Notes: a model not told the origin generated them from the sequence alone. Shown: positions 25,601 through 39,429, counted from the stretch's first letter. The stretch: DNA of 64,000 nucleotides from Steinernema hermaphroditum (GCA_030435675.1 CM059624.1:16640769-16704768); one strand, 5' to 3'. Translations and numbers: made by a program.

Positions 25601-27705
25601 CGTGCAGTTCTACAAGATCCAATCATAAAAATGATATGGTACTTTGGAGCAGGAGGGTCAGATGGAGAACTCTTTGCATGAACAAGGCCCTATCTGTCTC
25701 GAATTGAAAGTTTTGCAGGAAACTAAGATAGTCCACAGTAATCCCAACGGGAATAGGCGCGTTCGATCAGGCTCGTGCAGTTCTACAAGATGGAATCATA
25801 AAAATGCTATGGTACTTTGGAGCAGGAGGGGTCAGATGCATAACTCTTTGTATGAACAAGGCCCTAACTGTCTCGAATTGAAAGTTTTGCAGGAAACTAA
25901 GATAGTCCACAGGAAATCCAACGAGAGTAGGCGCGTTCGATCAGGCTCGTGCAGTTCTACAAGATCCAATCATAAAAATGCTATGGTACTTTGGAGCAGG
26001 AGGGTCAGATGCAGAACTCTTTGTGTGAGCAAGGGCCCTGCTGTCTCGAATTGAAAGTTTTGCAGGAAACTAAGATAGTCCACAGTAATCCCAACGAGAG
26101 TAGGCGCGTTCGATCAGGCTCGTGCAGTTCTATAAGATCCAATCATAAAAATTGGAGCGGAGGGGTCAGATGCATAACTCTTTGTATGAACAAGGCCCTA
26201 ACTGTCTCAAATTGAAAGTTTTGCAGGAAACTAAGATAGTCCACAGGAAATCCAACGAGAGTAGGCGCGTTCGATCAGGCTCGTGCAGTTCTACAAGATC
26301 CAATCATAAAAATTGGACTTGCGGCAGGAGGGTCAGATGCATAACTCTTTGTATGAACAAGGCCCTAACTGTCTCAAATTGAAAGTTTTGCAGGAAACTA
26401 AGATAGTCCACAGGAAATCCAACGAGAGTAGGCGCGTTCGATCAGGCTCGTGCAGTTCTACAAGATCCAATCATAAAAATGCTATGGTACTTTGGAGCAG
26501 GAGGGTCAGATGCAGAACTCTTTGCATGAACAAGGCCCTATCTGTCTCGAATTGAAAGTTTTGCAGGAAACTAAGATAGTCCGCAGGAAATCCAACGAGA
26601 GTAGGCGCGTTCGATCAGGCTCGTGCAGTTCTATAAGATCCAATCATAAAAATGCTATGGTACTTTGGAGCAGGAGGGTCAGATGGAGAACTCTTTGTAT
26701 GAACAAGGCCCTAATTGTCTCGAATTGAAAGTTTTGCAGGAAACTAAGATAGTCCACAGTAATCCGAACGGGAATAGGCGCGTTCGATCGGGCTCGTGCA
26801 GTTCTACAAGATCCAATCATAAAAATGCTATGGTACTTTGGAGCAGGAGGGTCAGATGCAGAACTCTTTGCATGAACAAGGCCCTATCTGTCTCGAATTG
26901 AAAGTTTTGCAGGAAACTAAGATAGTCCGCAGGAAATCCAACGAGAGTAGGCGCGTTCGATCAGGCTCGTGCAGTTCTATAAGATCCAATCATAAAAATG
27001 CTATGGTACTTTGGAGCAGGAGGGGTCAGATGCATAACTCTTTGTATGAACAAGGCCCTAACTGTCTCGAATTGAAAGTTTTGCAGGAAACTAAGATAGT
27101 CCACAGTAATCCGAACGGGAATAGGCGCGTTCGATCAGGCTCGTGCAGTTCTACAAGATGGAATCATAAAAATGCTATGGTACTTTGGAGCAGGAGGGGT
27201 CAGATGCATAACTCTTTGTATGAACAAGGCCCTAACTGTCTCGAATTGAAAGTTTTGCAGGAAACTAAGATAGTCCGCAGGAAATCCAACGAGAGTAGGC
27301 GCGTTCGATCAGGCTCGTGCAGTTCTATAAGATCCAATCATGAAAATGCTATGGTACTTTGGAGCAGGAGGGGTCAGATGCATAACTCTTTGTATGAACA
27401 AGGCCCTAACTGTCTCGAATTGAAAGTTTTGCAGGAAACTAAGATAGTCCACAGGAAATCCAACGAGAGTAGGCGCGTTCGATCAGGCTCGTGCAGTTCT
27501 ACAAGATCCAATCATAAAAATGCTATGGTACTTTGGAGCAGGAGGGTCAGATGGAGAACTCTTTGTATGAACAAGGCCCTAACTGTCTCGAATTGAAAGT
27601 TTTGCAGGAAACTAAGATAGTCTACAGTAATCCGAACGGGAATAGGCGCGTTCGATCAGGCTCGTGCAGTTCTACAAGATCCAATCATAAAAATGCTATG
27701 GTACT

Positions 27706-30455
27706 TTGGAGCAGGAGGGTCAGATGCAGAACTCTTTGCATGAACAAGGCCCTATCTGTCTCGAATTGAAAGTTTTGCAGGAAACTAAGATAGTCCGCAG
27801 GAAATCCAACGAGAGTAGGCGCGTTCGATCAGGCTCGTGCAGTTCTATAAGATCCAATCATAAAAATTGTGTTTTGGAGCGGAGGGGTCAAATGCATAAC
27901 TCTTTGTATGAACAAGGCCCTAACTGTCTCGAATTGAAAGTTTTGCAGGAAACTAAGATAGTCTACAGTAATCCGAACGGGAATAGGCGCGTTCGATCAG
28001 GCTCGTGCAGTTCTACAAGATGGAATCATAAAAATGCTATGGTACTTTGGAGCGGAGGGGTCAGATGCATAACTCTTTGTATGAACAAGGCCCTAAGTGT
28101 CTCGAATTGAAAGTTTTGCAGGAAACTAAGATAGTCCACAGGAAATCCAACGAGAGTAGGCGCGTTCGATCAGGCTCGTGCAGTTCTACAAGATCCAATC
28201 ATAAAAATGCTATGGTACTTTGGAGCAGGAGGGTCAGATGCAGAGCTCTTGGTGTGAGCAAGGGCTCTGCTGTCTCGAATTGAAAGTTTTGCAGGAAACT
28301 AAGATAGTCCACAGGAAATCCAACGAGAGTAGGCGCGTTCGATCAGGCTCGTGCAGTTCTATAAGATCCAATCATAAAAATTGTTATTTGGAGCGGAGGG
28401 GTCAGATGCATAACTCTTTGTATGAACAAGGCCCTAACTGTCTCGAATTGAAAGTTTTGCAGGAAACTAAGATAGTCTACAGTAATCCGAACGGGAATAG
28501 GCGCGTTCGATCAGGCTCGTGCAGTTCTACAAGATCCAATCATAAAAATGCTATGGTACTTTGGAGCAGGAGGGTCAGATGCAGAACTCTTTGCATGAAC
28601 AAGGCCCTATCTGTCTCGAATTGAAAGTTTTGCAGGAAACTAAGATAGTCCGCAGGAAATCCAACGAGAGTAGGCGCGTTCGATCAGGCTCGTGCAGTTC
28701 TATAAGATCCAATCATAAAAATGCTATGGTATTTGGAGCAGGAGGGGTCAAATGCATAACTCTTTGTATGAACAAGGCCCTAACTGTCTCGAATTGAAAG
28801 TTTTGCAGGAAACTAAGATAGTCTACAGTAATCCGAACGGGAATAGGCGCGTTCGATCAGGCTCGTGCAGTTCTACAAGATGGAATCATAAAAATGCTAT
28901 GGTACTTTGGAGCGGAGGGGTCAGATGCATAACTCTTTGTATGAACAAGGCCCTAAGTGTCTCGAATTGAAAGTTTTGCAGGAAACTAAGATAGTCCACA
29001 GGAAATCCAACGAGAGTAGGCGCGTTCGATCAGGCTCGTGCAGTTCTACAAGATCCAATCATAAAAATGCTATGGTACTTTGGAGCAGGAGGGTCAGATG
29101 CAGAACTCTTTGCATGAACAAGGCCCTATCTGTCTCGAATTGAAAGTTTTGCAGGAAACTAAGATAGTCCGCAGGAAATCCAACGAGAGTAGGCGCGTTC
29201 GATCAGGCTCGTGCAGTTCTATAAGATCCAATCATAAAAATGCTATGGTACTTTGGAGCAGGAGGGGTCAGATGCATAACTCTTTGTATGAACAAGGCCC
29301 TAACTGTCTCGAATTGAAAGTTTTGCAGGAAACTAAGATAGTCTACAGTAATCCGAACGGGAATAGGCGCGTTCGATCAGGCTCGTGCAGTTCTACAAGA
29401 TGGAATCATAAAAATGCTATGGTAAATTGGAGCAGGAGGGGTCAGATGCATAACTCTTTGTATGAACAAGGCCCTAACTGTCTCGAATTGAAAGTTTTGC
29501 AGGAAACTAAGATAGTCCACAGGAAATCCAACGAGAGTAGGCGCGTTCGATCAGGCTCGTGCAGTTCTACAAGATCCAATCATAAAAATGCTATGGTACT
29601 TTGGAGCAGGAGGGTCAGATGCAGAACTCTTTGCATGAACAAGGCCCTATCTGTCTCGAATTGAAAGTTTTGCAGGAAACTAAGATAGTCCGCAGGAAAT
29701 CCAACGAGAGTAGGCGCGTTCGATCAGGCTCGTGCAGTTCTATAAGATCCAATCATAAAAATGCTATGGTACTTTGGAGCAGGAGGGGTCAGATGCATAA
29801 CTCTTTGTATGAACAAGGCCCTAACTGTCTCGAATTGAAAGTTTTGCAGGAAACTAAGATAGTCTACAGTAATCCGAACGGGAATAGGCGCGTTCGATCA
29901 GGCTCGTGCAGTTCTACAAGATCCAATCATAAAAATGCTATGGTACTTTGGAGCAGGAGGGTCAGATGCAGAACTCTTTGCATGAACAAGGCCCTATCTG
30001 TCTCGAATTGAAAGTTTTGCAGGAAACTAAGATAGTCCGCAGGAAATCCAACGAGAGTAGGCGCGTTCGATCAGGCTCGTGCAGTTCTATAAGATCCAAT
30101 CATAAAAATGCTATGGTATTTGGAGCAGGAGGGGTCAAATGCATAACTCTTTGTATGAACAAGGCCCTAACTGTCTCGAATTGAAAGTTTTGCAGGAAAC
30201 TAAGATAGTCTACAGTAATCCGAACGGGAATAGGCGCGTTCGATCAGGCTCGTGCAGTTCTACAAGATGGAATCATAAAAATCGGAGCGGAGGGGTCAGA
30301 TGCATAACTCTTTGTATGAACAAGGCCCTAAGCTGTCTCGAATTGAAAGTTTTGCAGGAAACTAAGATAGTCCACAGGAAATCCAACGAGAGTAGGCGCG
30401 TTCGATCAGGCTCGTGCAGTTCTACAAGATCCAATCATAAAAATGCTATGGTACT
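27706..30455 (+). repeat. Duplicated sub-block with gtcaaatgc and ccctaagtg markers
   Basis: The marker gtcaaatgcataac (G146A) occurs at 27887, 28747 and 30133. The marker aaggccctaagtg (C6G) occurs at 28089 and 28949. Both markers repeat at an 860-bp offset, so a block of about five monomers was duplicated. The third G146A copy lies 1386 bp further on and is followed by a variant aaggccctaagctg, which also appears near 31021. Confidence 0.82.
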
Positions 30456-33224
30456 TTGGAGCAGGAGGGTCAGATGCAGAACTCTTTGCATGAACAAGGC
30501 CCTATCTGTCTCGAATTGAAAGTTTTGCAGGAAACTAAGATAGTCCGCAGGAAATCCAACGAGAGTAGGCGCGTTCGATCAGGCTCGTGCAGTTCTATAA
30601 GATCCAATCATAAAAATGCTATGGTACTTTGGAGCAGGAGGGGTCAGATGCATAACTCTTTGTATGAACAAGGCCCTAACTGTCTCGAATTGAAAGTTTT
30701 GCAGGAAACTAAGATAGTCTACAGTAATCCGAACGGGAATAGGCGCGTTCGATCAGGCTCGTGCAGTTCTACAAGATGGAATCATAAAAATGCTATGGTA
30801 CTTTGGAGCAGGAGGGGTCAGATGCATAACTCTTTGTATGAACAAGGCCCTAACTGTCTCGAATTGAAAGTTTTGCAGGAAACTAAGATAGTCTACAGTA
30901 ATCCGAACGGGAATAGGCGCGTTCGATCAGGCTCGTGCAGTTCTACAAGATGGAATCATAAAAATGCTATGGTACTTTGGAGCAGGAGGGGTCAGATGCA
31001 TAACTCTTTGTATGAACAAGGCCCTAAGCTGTCTCGAATTGAAAGTTTTGCAGGAAACTAAGATAGTCCACAGGAAATCCAACGAGAGTAGGCGCGTTCG
31101 ATCAGGCTCGTGCAGTTCTACAAGATCCAATCATAAAAATGCTATGGTACTTTGGAGCAGGAGGGTCAGATGCAGAACTCTTTGCATGAACAAGGCCCTA
31201 TCTGTCTCGAATTGAAAGTTTTGCAGGAAACTAAGATAGTCCGCAGGAAATCCAACGAGAGTAGGCGCGTTCGATCAGGCTCGTGCAGTTCTATAAGATC
31301 CAATCATAAAAATGCTTGGAGCTTTGGAGCAGGAGGGTCAGATGCATAACTCTTTGTATGAACAAGGCCCTAACTGTCTCGAATTGAAAGTTTTGCAGGA
31401 AACTAAGATAGTCTACAGTAATCCGAACGGGAATAGGCGCGTTCGATCAGGCTCGTGCAGTTCTACAAGATGGAATCATAAAAATGCTATGGTACTTTGG
31501 AGCAGGAGGGGTCAGATGCATAACTCTTTGTATGAACAAGGCCCTAACTGTCTCGAATTGAAAGTTTTGCAGGAAACTAAGATAGTCCACAGGAAATCCA
31601 ACGAGAGTAGGCGCGTTCGATCAGGCTCGTGCAGTTCTACAAGATCCAATCATAAAAATGCTATGGTACTTTGGAGCAGGAGGGTCAGATGCAGAACTCT
31701 TTGCATGAACAAGGCCCTATCTGTCTCGAATTGAAAGTTTTGCAGGAAACTAAGATAGTCCGCAGGAAATCCAACGAGAGTAGGCGCGTTCGATCAGGCT
31801 CGTGCAGTTCTATAAGATCCAATCATAAAAATGCTATGGTACTTTGGAGCAGGAGGGTCAGATGCATAACTCTTTGTATGAACAAGGCCCTAACTGTCTC
31901 GAATTGAAAGTTTTGCAGGAAACTAAGATAGTCTACAGTAATCCGAACGGGAATAGGCGCGTTCGATCAGGCTCGTGCAGTTCTACAAGATGGAATCATA
32001 AAAATGCTATGGTACTTTGGAGCAGGAGGGGTCAGATGCATAACTCTTTGTATGAACAAGGCCCTAACTGTCTCGAATTGAAAGTTTTGCAGGAAACTAA
32101 GATAGTCCACAGGAAATCCAACGAGAGTAGGCGCGTTCGATCAGGCTCGTGCAGTTCTACAAGATGGAATCATAAAAATGCTATACTTTGGAGCGGAGGG
32201 GTCAGATGCATAACTCTTTGTATGAACAAGGCCCTAACTGTCTCGAATTGAAAGTTTTGCAGGAAACTAAGATAGTCCACAGGAAATCCAACGAGAGTAG
32301 GCGCGTTCGATCAGGCTCGTGCAGTTCTACAAGATCCAATCATAAAAATGCTATGGTACTTTGGAGCAGGAGGGTCAGATGCAGAACTCTTTGTATGAAC
32401 AAGGCCCTATCTGTCTCGAATTGAAAGTTTTGCAGGAAACTAAGATAGTCTGCAGGAAATCCAACGAGAGTAGGCGCGTTCGATCAGGCTCGTGCAGTTC
32501 TACAAGATCCAATCATAAAAATGCTATGGAGCTTTGGGAGGAGGGTCAGATGCATAACTCTTTGTATGAACAAGGCCCTAACTGTCTCAAATTGAAAGTT
32601 TTGCAGGAAACTAAGATAGTCCACAGGAAATCCAACGAGAGTAGGCGCGTTCGATCAGGCTCGTGCAGTTCTACAAGATCCAATCATAAAAATGCTATGG
32701 TACTTTGGAGCAGGAGGGTCAGATGCAGAACTCTTTGCATGAACAAGGCCCTATCTGTCTCGAATTGAAAGTTTTGCAGGAAACTAAGATAGTCCACAGG
32801 AAATCCAACGAGAGTAGGCGCGTTCGATCAGGCTCGTGCAGTTCTACAAGATCCAATCATAAAAATGATATGGTACTTTGGCGGAGGAGGGTCAGATGCA
32901 TAACTCTTTGTATGAACAAGGCCCTAACTGTCTCAAATTGAAAGTTTTGCAGGAAACTAAGATAGTCCACAGGAAATCCAACGAGAGTAGGCGCGTTCGA
33001 TCAGGCTCGTGCAGTTCTATAAGATCCAATCATAAAAATGCTATGGTACTTTGGAGCAGGAGGGGTCAGATGCATAACTCTTTGTATGAACAAGGCCCTA
33101 ACTGTCTCAAATTGAAAGTTTTGCAGGAAACTAAGATAGTCCACAGGAAATCCAACGAGAGTAGGCGCGTTCGATCAGGCTCGTGCAGTTCTACAAGATC
33201 CAATCATAAAAATGCTATGGTACT

Positions 33225-34265
33225 TTGGAGCAGGAGGGTCAGATGCAGAACTCTTTGTATGAACAAGGCCCTATCTGTCTCGAATTGAAAGTTTTGCAGG
33301 AAACTAAGATAGTCCACAGGAAATCCAACGAGAGTAGGCGCGTTCGATCAGGCTCGTGCAGTTCTACAAGATCCAATCATAAAAATGCTATGGTACTTTG
33401 GAGCAGGAGGGTCAGATGGAGAACTCTTTGCATGAACAAGGCCCTATCTGTCTCGAATTGAAAGTTTTGCAGGAAACTAAGATAGTCCACAGTAATCCCA
33501 ACGGGAATAGGCGCGTTCGATCAGGCTCGTGCAGTTCTACAAGATCCAATCATAAAAATGCTATGGTACTTTGGAGCAGGAGGGTCAGATGCAGAGCTCT
33601 TGGTGTGAGCAAGGGCCCTGCTGTCTCGAATTGAAAGTTTTGCAGGAAACTAAGATAGTCCACAGGAAATCCAACGAGAGTAGGCGCGTTCGATCAGGCT
33701 CGTGCAGTTCTACAAGATCCAATCATAAAAATGCTATGGTACTTTGGAGCAGGAGGGGTCAGATGCAGAACTCTTTGTATGAACAAGGCCCTAACTGTCT
33801 CGAATTGAAAGTTTTGCAGGAAACTAAGATAGTCCACAGGAAATCCAACGAGAGTAGGCGCGTTCGATCAGGCTCGTGCAGTTCTATAAGATCCAATCAT
33901 AAAAATGCTATGGTACTTTGGAGCAGGAGGGGTCAGATGCATAACTCTTTGTATGAACAAGGCCCTAACTGTCTCAAATTGAAAGTTTTGCAGGAAACTA
34001 AGATAGTCCACAGGAAATCCAACGAGAGTAGGCGCGTTCGATCAGGCTCGTGCAGTTCTACAAGATCCAATCATAAAAATGCTATGGTACTTTGGAGCAG
34101 GAGGGGTCAGATGCATAACTCTTTGTATGAACAAGGCCCTAACTGTCTCAAATTGAAAGTTTTGCAGGAAACTAAGATAGTCCACAGGAAATCCAACGAG
34201 AGTAGGCGCGTTCGATCAGGCTCGTGCAGTTCTACAAGATCCAATCATAAAAATGCTATGGTACT
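33225..34265 (+). repeat. Exemplar hexamer, 1041 bp
   Basis: Monomer lengths are 173, 173, 174, 174, 174 and 173 bp by anchor spacing. The first has the gaaatcc box, the second the C150G marker and the taatcccaacgggaat box, the third the GGGCCC tail, the fourth the T98 allele, and the fifth and sixth the G13A allele. The same order, without T98, restarts at 34266 before an eleven-monomer variant. Confidence 0.85.
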
Positions 34266-34611
34266 TTGGAGCAGGAGGGTCAGATGCAGAACTCTTTGTA
34301 TGAACAAGGCCCTATCTGTCTCGAATTGAAAGTTTTGCAGGAAACTAAGATAGTCCACAGGAAATCCAACGAGAGTAGGCGCGTTCGATCAGGCTCGTGC
34401 AGTTCTACAAGATCCAATCATAAAAATGCTATGGTACTTTGGAGCAGGAGGGTCAGATGGAGAACTCTTTGCATGAACAAGGCCCTATCTGTCTCGAATT
34501 GAAAGTTTTGCAGGAAACTAAGATAGTCCACAGTAATCCCAACGGGAATAGGCGCGTTCGATCAGGCTCGTGCAGTTCTACAAGATCCAATCATAAAAAT
34601 GCTATGGTACT

Positions 34612-35520
34612 TTGGAGCAGGAGGGTCAGATGCAGAGCTCTTGGTGTGAGCAAGGGCCCTGCTGTCTCGAATTGAAAGTTTTGCAGGAAACTAAGATAGT
34701 CCACAGGAAATCCAACGAGAGTAGGCGCGTTCGATCAGGCTCGTGCAGTTCTACAAGATCCAATCATAAAAATGCTATGGTACTTTGGAGCAGGAGGGGT
34801 CAGATGCAGAACTCTTTGTATGAACAAGGCCCTAACTGTCTCGAATTGAAAGTTTTGCAGGAAACTAAGATAGTCCACAGGAAATCCAACGAGAGTAGGC
34901 GCGTTCGATCAGGCTCGTGCAGTTCTACAAGATCCAATCATAAAAATGCTATGGTACTTTGGAGCAGGAGGGGTCAGATGCAGAACTCTTTGTATGAACA
35001 AGGCCCTAACTGTCTCGAATTGAAAGTTTTGCAGGAAACTAAGATAGTCCACAGGAAATCCAACGAGAGTAGGCGCGTTCGATCAGGCTCGTGCAGTTCT
35101 ACAAGATCCAATCATAAAAATGATATGGTACTTTGGAGCAGGAGGGGTCAGATGCAGAACTCTTTGTATGAGCAAGGGCCCTGCTGTCTCAAATTGAAAG
35201 TTTTGCAGGAAACTAAGATAGTCCACAGGAAATCCAACGAGAGTAGGCGCGTTCGATCAGGCTCGTGCAGTTCTACAAGATCCAATCATAAAAATGCTAT
35301 GGTACTTTGGAGCAGGAGGGTCAGATGCAGAGCTCTTTGTATGAACAAGGGCCCTATCTGTCTCGAATTGAAAGTTTTGCAGGAAACTAAGATAGTCCAC
35401 AGGAAATCCAACGAGAGTAGGCGCGTTCGATCAGGCTCGTGCAGTTCTACAAGATCCAATCATAAAAATATGTATGGTACTTTGGAGCAGGAGGGGTCAG
35501 ATGCAGAACTCTTTGTATGA
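34612..35520 (+). other. Long open frame produced by consecutive 174-bp units; not called as a gene
   Basis: A 302-codon open frame opens at a TTG within ttggagcagg and runs through five consecutive frame-preserving units. The translation is a 58-residue repeat (motifs CLELKVLQETKIV and RRVRSGSCSS) that continues only while units are 174 bp. The first 173-bp or altered unit brings in a stop in tcgaattga or gaaactaa. There is no start context, no conservation pattern beyond that of the DNA and no flanking gene signals. I regard it as non-coding. Confidence 0.85.
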
Positions 35521-38500
35521 ACAAGGCCCTAACTGTCTCAAATTGAAAGTTTTGCAGGAAACTAAGATAGTCCACAGGAAATCCAACGAGAGTAGGCGCG
35601 TTCGATCAGGCTCGTGCAGTTCTACAAGATCCAATCATAAAAATGCTATGGTACTTTGGAGCAGGAGGGTCAGATGCAGAACTCTTTGTATGAACAAGGC
35701 CCTATCTGTCTCGAATTGAAAGTTTTGCAGGAAACTAAGATAGTCCACAGGAAATCCAACGAGAGTAGGCGCGTTCGATCAGGCTCGTGCAGTTCTACAA
35801 GATCCAATCATAAAAATGCTATGGTACTTTGGAGCAGGAGGGGTCAGATGCAGAACTCTTTGTATGAACAAGGCCCTAACTGTCTCGAATTGAAAGTTTT
35901 GCAGGAAACTAAGATAGTCCACAGGAAATCCAACGAGAGTAGGCGCGTTCGATCAGGCTCGTGCAGTTCTACAAGATCCAATCATAAAAATGCTATGGTA
36001 CTTTGGAGCAGGAGGGGTCAGATGCATAACTCTTTGTATGAACAAGGCCCTAACTGTCTCGAATTGAAAGTTTTGCAGGAAACTAAGATAGTCCACAGGA
36101 AATCCAACGAGAGTAGGCGCGTTCGATCAGGCTCGTGCAGTTCTACAAGATCCAATCATAAAAATGCTATGGTACTTTGGAGCAGGAGGGTCAGATGCAG
36201 AACTCTTTGTATGAACAAGGCCCTATCTGTCTCGAATTGAAAGTTTTGCAGGAAACTAAGATAGTCCACAGGAAATCCAACGAGAGTAGGCGCGTTCGAT
36301 CAGGCTCGTGCAGTTCTACAAGATCCAATCATAAAAATGCTATGGTACTTTGGAGCAGGAGGGTCAGATGGAGAACTCTTTGTATGAACAAGGCCCTATC
36401 TGTCTCGAATTGAAAGTTTTGCAGGAAACTAAGATAGTCCACAGTAATCCCAACGGGAATAGGCGCGTTCGATCAGGCTCGTGCAGTTCTACAAGATCCA
36501 ATCATAAAAATGCTATGGTACTTTGGAGCAGGAGGGTCAGATGCAGAGCTCTTGGTGTGAGCAAGGGCCCTGCTGTCTCGAATTGAAAGTTTTGCAGGAA
36601 ACTAAGATAGTCCACAGGAAATCCAACGAGAGTAGGCGCGTTCGATCAGGCTCGTGCAGTTCTACAAGATCCAATCATAAAAATGCTATGGTACTTTGGA
36701 GCAGGAGGGGTCAGATGCATAACTCTTTGTATGAACAAGGCCCTAACTGTCTCGAATTGAAAGTTTTGCAGGAAACTAAGATAGTCCACAGGAAATCCAA
36801 CGAGAGTAGGCGCGTTCGATCAGGCTCGTGCAGTTCTACAAGATCCAATCATAAAAATGTTATGGTACTTTGGAGCGGAGGGGTCAGATGCATAACTCTT
36901 TGTATGAACAAGGCCCTAACTGTCTCAAATTGAAAGTTTTGCAGGAAACTAAGATAGTCCACAGGAAATCCAACGAGAGTAGGCGCGTTCGATCAGGCTC
37001 GTGCAGTTCTACAAGATCCAATCATAAAAATGCTATGGTACTTTGGAGCAGGAGGGGTCAGATGCAGAACTCTTTGTATGAACAAGGCCCTAACTGTCTC
37101 AAATTGAAAGTTTTGCAGGAAACTAAGATAGTCCACAGGAAATCCAACGAGAGTAGGCGCGTTCGATCAGGCTCGTGCAGTTCTACAAGATCCAATCATA
37201 AAAATGCTATGGTACTTTGGAGCAGGAGGGTCAGATGCAGAACTCTTTGTATGAACAAGGCCCTATCTGTCTCGAATTGAAAGTTTTGCAGGAAACTAAG
37301 ATAGTCCACAGGAAATCCAACGAGAGTAGGCGCGTTCGATCAGGCTCGTGCAGTTCTACAAGATCCAATCATAAAAATGCTATGGTACTTTGGAGCAGGA
37401 GGGTCAGATGGAGAACTCTTTGCATGAACAAGGCCCTATCTGTCTCGAATTGAAAGTTTTGCAGGAAACTAAGATAGTCCACAGTAATCCCAACGGGAAT
37501 AGGCGCGTTCGATCAGGCTCGTGCAGTTCTACAAGATCCAATCATAAAAATGCTATGGTACTTTGGAGCAGGAGGGTCAGATGCAGAGCTGTTGGTGTGA
37601 GCAAGGGCCCTGCTGTCTCGAATTGAAAGTTTTGCAGGAAACTAAGATAGTCCACAGTAATCCCAACGGGAATAGGCGCGTTCGATCAGGCTCGTGCAGT
37701 TCTGCAAGATCCAATCATAAAAATGCTATGGTACTTTGGAGCAGGAGGGTCAGATGCAGAACTCTTTGGTGTGAGCAAGGGCCCTGCTGTCTCGAATTGA
37801 AAGTTTTGCAGGAAACTAAGATAGTCCACAGGAAATCCAACGAGAGTAGGCGCGTTCGATCAGGCTCGTGCAGTTCTACAAGATCCAATCATAAAAATGC
37901 TATGGTACTTTGGAGCAGGAGGGTCAGATGCAGAGCTCTTTGTGTGAGCAAGGGCCCTGCTGTCTCGAATTGAAAGTTTTGCAGGAAACTAAGATAGTCC
38001 ACAGTAATCCGAACGGGAATAGGCGCGTTCGATCAGGCTCGTGCAGTTCTACAAGATCCAATCATAAAAATGCTATGGTACTTTGGAGCAGGAGGGTCAG
38101 ATGCAGAACTCTTTGCATGAACAAGGCCCTATCTGTCTCGAATTGAAAGTTTTGCAGGAAACTAAGATAGTCCACAGGAAATCCAACGAGAGTAGGCGCG
38201 TTCGATCAGGCTCGTGCAGTTCTACAAGATCCAATCATAAAAATGCTATGGTACTTTGGAGCAGGAGGGTCAGATGCAGAGCTGTTGGTGTGAGCAAGGG
38301 CCCTGCTGTCTCGAATTGAAAGTTTTGCAGGAAACTAAGATAGTCCACAGGAAATCCAACGAGAGTAGGCGCGTTCGATCAGGCTCGTGCAGTTCTACAA
38401 GATCCAATCATAAAAATGCTATGGTACTTTGGAGCAGGAGGGTCAGATGCAGAGCTGTTGGTGTGAGCAAGGGCCCTGCTGTCTCGAATTGAAAGTTTTG

Positions 38501-39338
38501 CAGGAAACTAAGATAGTCCACAGGAAATCCAACGAGAGTAGGCGCGTTCGATCAGGCTCGTGCAGTTCTATAAGATCCAATCATAAAAATGCTATGGTAC
38601 TTTGGAGCAGGAGGGTCAGATGCAGAACTCTTTGTATGAACAAGGCCCTAACTGTCTCGAATTGAAAGTTTTGCAGGAAACTAAGATAGTCCACAGGAAA
38701 TCCAACGAGAGTAGGCGCGTTCGATCAGGCTCGTGCAGTTCTATAAGATCCAATCATAAAAATGTATGTACTTTGGAGCAGGAGGGGTCAGATGCATAAC
38801 TCTTTGTATGAACAAGGCCCTAACTGTCTCGAATTGAAAGTTTTGCAGGAAACTAAGATAGTCCACAGGAAATCCAACGAGAGTAGGCGCGTTCGATCAG
38901 GCTCGTGCAGTTCTACAAGATCCAATCATAAAAATGCTATGGTACTTTGGAGCAGGAGGGTCAGATGCAGAGCTGTTGGTGTGAGCAAGGGCCCTGCTGT
39001 CTCGAATTGAAAGTTTTGCAGGAAACTAAGATAGTCCGCAGGAAATCCAACGAGAGTAGGCGCGTTCGATCAGGCTCGTGCAGTTCTACAAGATCCAATC
39101 ATAAAAATGCTATGGTACTTTGGAGCAGGAGGGGTCAGATGCATAACTCTTTGTATGAACAAGGCCCTAACTGTCTCGAATTGAAAGTTTTGCAGGAAAC
39201 TAAGATAGTCCACAGGAAATCCAACGAGAGTAGGCGCGTTCGATCAGGCTCGTGCAGTTCTACAAGATCCAATCATAAAAATGCTATGGTACTTTGGAGC
39301 AGGAGGGTCAGATGCAGAGCTGTTGGTGTGAGCAAGGG

Positions 39339-39353
39339 CCCTGCTGTCTCGAA
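39339..39353 (-). promoter_or_regulatory. CENP-B-box-like motif, further example in domain F
   Basis: The minus strand reads TTCGAGACAGCAGGG, matching eight of the nine core CENP-B positions. Domain F has a high density of this monomer class, so motif copies lie one or a few monomers apart. The G13A allele (tctcaaattg) would destroy the TTCG part, and it is concentrated in other monomer types. Function is unproven. Confidence 0.3.
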
Positions 39354-39429
39354 TTGAAAGTTTTGCAGGAAACTAAGATAGTCCACAGGAAATCCAACGA
39401 GAGTAGGCGCGTTCGATCAGGCTCGTGCA

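Larger units (their letters stand above)
22175..32187 (+). repeat. Array domain D: trimeric higher-order repeat (~521 bp)
   Basis: Three monomer types recur in the order A-B-C. A has tccgcaggaaatcc, ttctataag and gatcc. B has tctacagtaatccgaac or tccacagtaatccgaac and gatgg. C has tccacaggaaatcc, ttctacaag and gatcc. Anchor spacings of A include 521 (22175 to 22696), 1041 (to 23737), 521 (to 24258), 518 (to 24776), then irregular steps, and 521 again (29080 to 29601). The trimer is interrupted by units dropped or added and by short hinge alleles. A clean example is 22175-22695. Confidence 0.88.
32188..37562 (+). repeat. Array domain E: hexameric higher-order repeat (~1041 bp)
   Basis: A six-monomer order recurs with anchors at 33225, 34266, 36177 and 37217, spaced 1041, 1911 (eleven monomers) and 1040 bp. 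The second monomer of each carries gtcagatggagaactc (C150G). The third has the gcagagctcttggtgtgagc tail. Later members carry tctcaaattg (G13A). The left end (32188-33224) is transitional, with several one-off hinge alleles. C150G also occurs singly near 7630, 22021, 25664, 26684 and 27553, so the hexamer was assembled from monomer types already present to the left. Confidence 0.85.
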
